From Lutjanus erythropterus (lineage: Eukaryota; Chordata; Actinopteri; Lutjaniformes; Lutjanidae), in NCBI GenBank assembly GCA_020091685.1, contig CM034601.1:9736419-9800418 (forward strand): a stretch of 64,000 nt of DNA. The letters are read 5' to 3'. A program made the position numbers and the translations under genes. The stretch's first letter is position 1, and each line of letters begins with the position of its first letter. The notes beneath the pieces are model-generated. The model was not told the DNA's origin. It did no database searches and saw only the letters and a list, made by a program, of their open reading frames with translations. Positions 62,742 to 64,000 of the stretch are shown here, piece by piece.

Positions 62742-62759
62742 CTTTAAGGTATCTGCCTT

Positions 62760-64000
62760 ATTTTATTGTTTCATGCTCACGTTCATCTTTATAAGAGTCA
62801 TTTTAAGATGGGGCCGATGAGAACTCAACATTTGATGATTTTGCTGCTTCATAACAAAAGCTTTTAGATGACATAATAATGTAGGATTTTATTGTGAAGA
62901 ATTTACTGGAAATTAAACGCTGAGTAGGTAGCTTTTTAAATGACTTCGTCTTGTTGTGCCCTCTTCTTCTGCAAAGGTATAATCACACCTGACTCTATAT
63001 TTGGTGCCACAACTACTTATTTCAATGAACCAACTCCTAATAATCGCTTATAACAATGGCGATGGAAACGAGAGTTAATTTGCATTTTCTTTTGCTGACT
63101 TTGTCCAGATTCTGTGTAAATGTGGATGGAAACCCGGCTTACAAGTTACTAAAACTATGGAATCCCAGTGAAAAATCTCAACAACTATCGGATTGATTAT
63201 CTCCAGACGTGCGTTTCCCTCAGGATGAATTTTAAAGATACTGTAAAGCAGCTATAAATGTGTGTTCTGACTTTGTCACACCACAGAAACGTCTCATTAA
63301 CCATCCAGCCAAATCTGAATGATTAAAAAGTGGGGGGGTGTCTGCTGTGCCGTCTCAGGGTCAAACACCACTACGACCTGAAAACAACCTGAAACATGGA
63401 CGCTCCATCTAGCGGCTTTATTGGACATGTTCGGACATGTTTGAGGACGGTGACAGGATGGGTTTTTTTTATTGTTGGCACTGACATTGTGAATATCTTA
63501 GCATGTTAACGTTAGCATTTTACTTAGCTCAAAGCACCTGTGCATGACAGTAGGGCAGTATATTAGTATATCAGGCAGAATATTGAATATAACGATAAAT
63601 GTTCAGGCTGAAACATGTTTAAATAACGCTTATCTTTTATCCTTTTGTCTTTCATTACACCTTTTGTCTCTATCATGTCACACTGTGTCCTCCAGGACCA
63701 CGCCGTCTGATTCAGTAGCAAAAAGAAGTTACAATAAACCTCCTGACACATCATCAGAACGACAACATCTCTGTGTGTCTTTTACAATTGCACGCTACGG
63801 GGAGAATGAAAGGTAGGAGGAGACCGGTTTGGCTCCATTTTATAGCTGCATATCCGCCCATTTAAAAGCCACGGGGAGGCAGGGGCTGTTTTGATTTGAG
63901 CATAGCCGTTATTTCCCCAGCAGGAAGACTGTGACGGAAGCTCCTAAAAACTGACAGAGATCCTGGATTGAGAGGGTGTAATGTGTCTGTAAGCCTGCTA
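62760..64000. other. Intergenic to window end, no gene recognised
   Basis: No exon supported. The last 200 bp (63800-64000) are less AT-rich and have a CCATTTTATAGC/CCCATTTAAAAGCC pattern that could be promoter-like, but nothing decisive is visible. Confidence 0.4.

Noticed and set aside
63800-64000. Possible promoter of a gene beyond the window
   Set aside because: Slightly higher GC and a TATA-like TTTATAGC, but no start codon, donor site or known element to support it.

Overview
The window is vertebrate nuclear DNA, most likely from a percomorph teleost fish. Reasons: spliced genes with GT/AG introns, AT-rich introns full of (AC)n/(GT)n tracts, fish-type repeats, a fish-type preproinsulin, and a clustered set of replication-dependent histone genes. 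The species cannot be named from the sequence alone. There is no CRISPR array, operon, phage or bacterial feature. I found no wholly new system; the unusual signals concern repeat insertions, broken histone copies and repeats placed at regulatory or splice sites.

Layout. (1) 1.9-5.0 kb, plus strand: a three-exon aquaporin-11 gene (272 aa) with a pair of inverted repeats in intron 1. (2) 5.0-10.5 kb: no gene recognised. (3) 10.5-30.1 kb: a core histone and linker histone cluster. In order: H1 remnant, H2B remnant, intact H2B, broken H4, broken H2B, H3 (the only plus-strand member, with indels), H1 with indels, intact H4, intact H2B. Each of the eight recognisable gene units except the 11.3 kb H2B remnant has a 3' histone stem-loop; a degenerate orphan stem-loop sits at 21.97 kb. 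No H2A was found. The pattern H1-H4-H2B occurs twice in broad outline and flanking DNA is also duplicated, so the cluster grew by duplication and has decayed through MITE/hAT insertions and deletions. All detected indels in the 18.1-25.2 kb copies are losses of one to three bases, which could mean decay or a poorly polished assembly segment. (4) 31.0-35.7 kb, plus strand: rnf26, an ER membrane RING E3 ligase with its coding region in one exon, preceded by a probable ETS/YY1 promoter and a non-coding first exon. (5) 37.1-38.8 kb, plus strand: insulin, with a TATA box, a 5' UTR intron whose donor site is tandemly duplicated, and a roughly 31-bp minisatellite ending about 200 bp upstream of the TATA box. 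(6) 40.6-52.9 kb, plus strand: a ten-exon NIPA-type magnesium transporter gene, closest to nipal4 (421 aa), with a GC-box promoter, a tRNA-derived SINE in intron 1, a dead LINE fragment in intron 8, and (TG)n tracts abutting three splice acceptors. (7) 53-64 kb: no gene recognised; minisatellite, interspersed repeats and one hAT-type MITE with an 8-bp target duplication.

The genes do not form one pathway. The histone cluster supplies S-phase chromatin proteins, insulin is an endocrine hormone, and aqp11, rnf26 and nipal4 encode unrelated membrane proteins. All exon joins were worked out by hand from splice consensus and reading-frame continuity.
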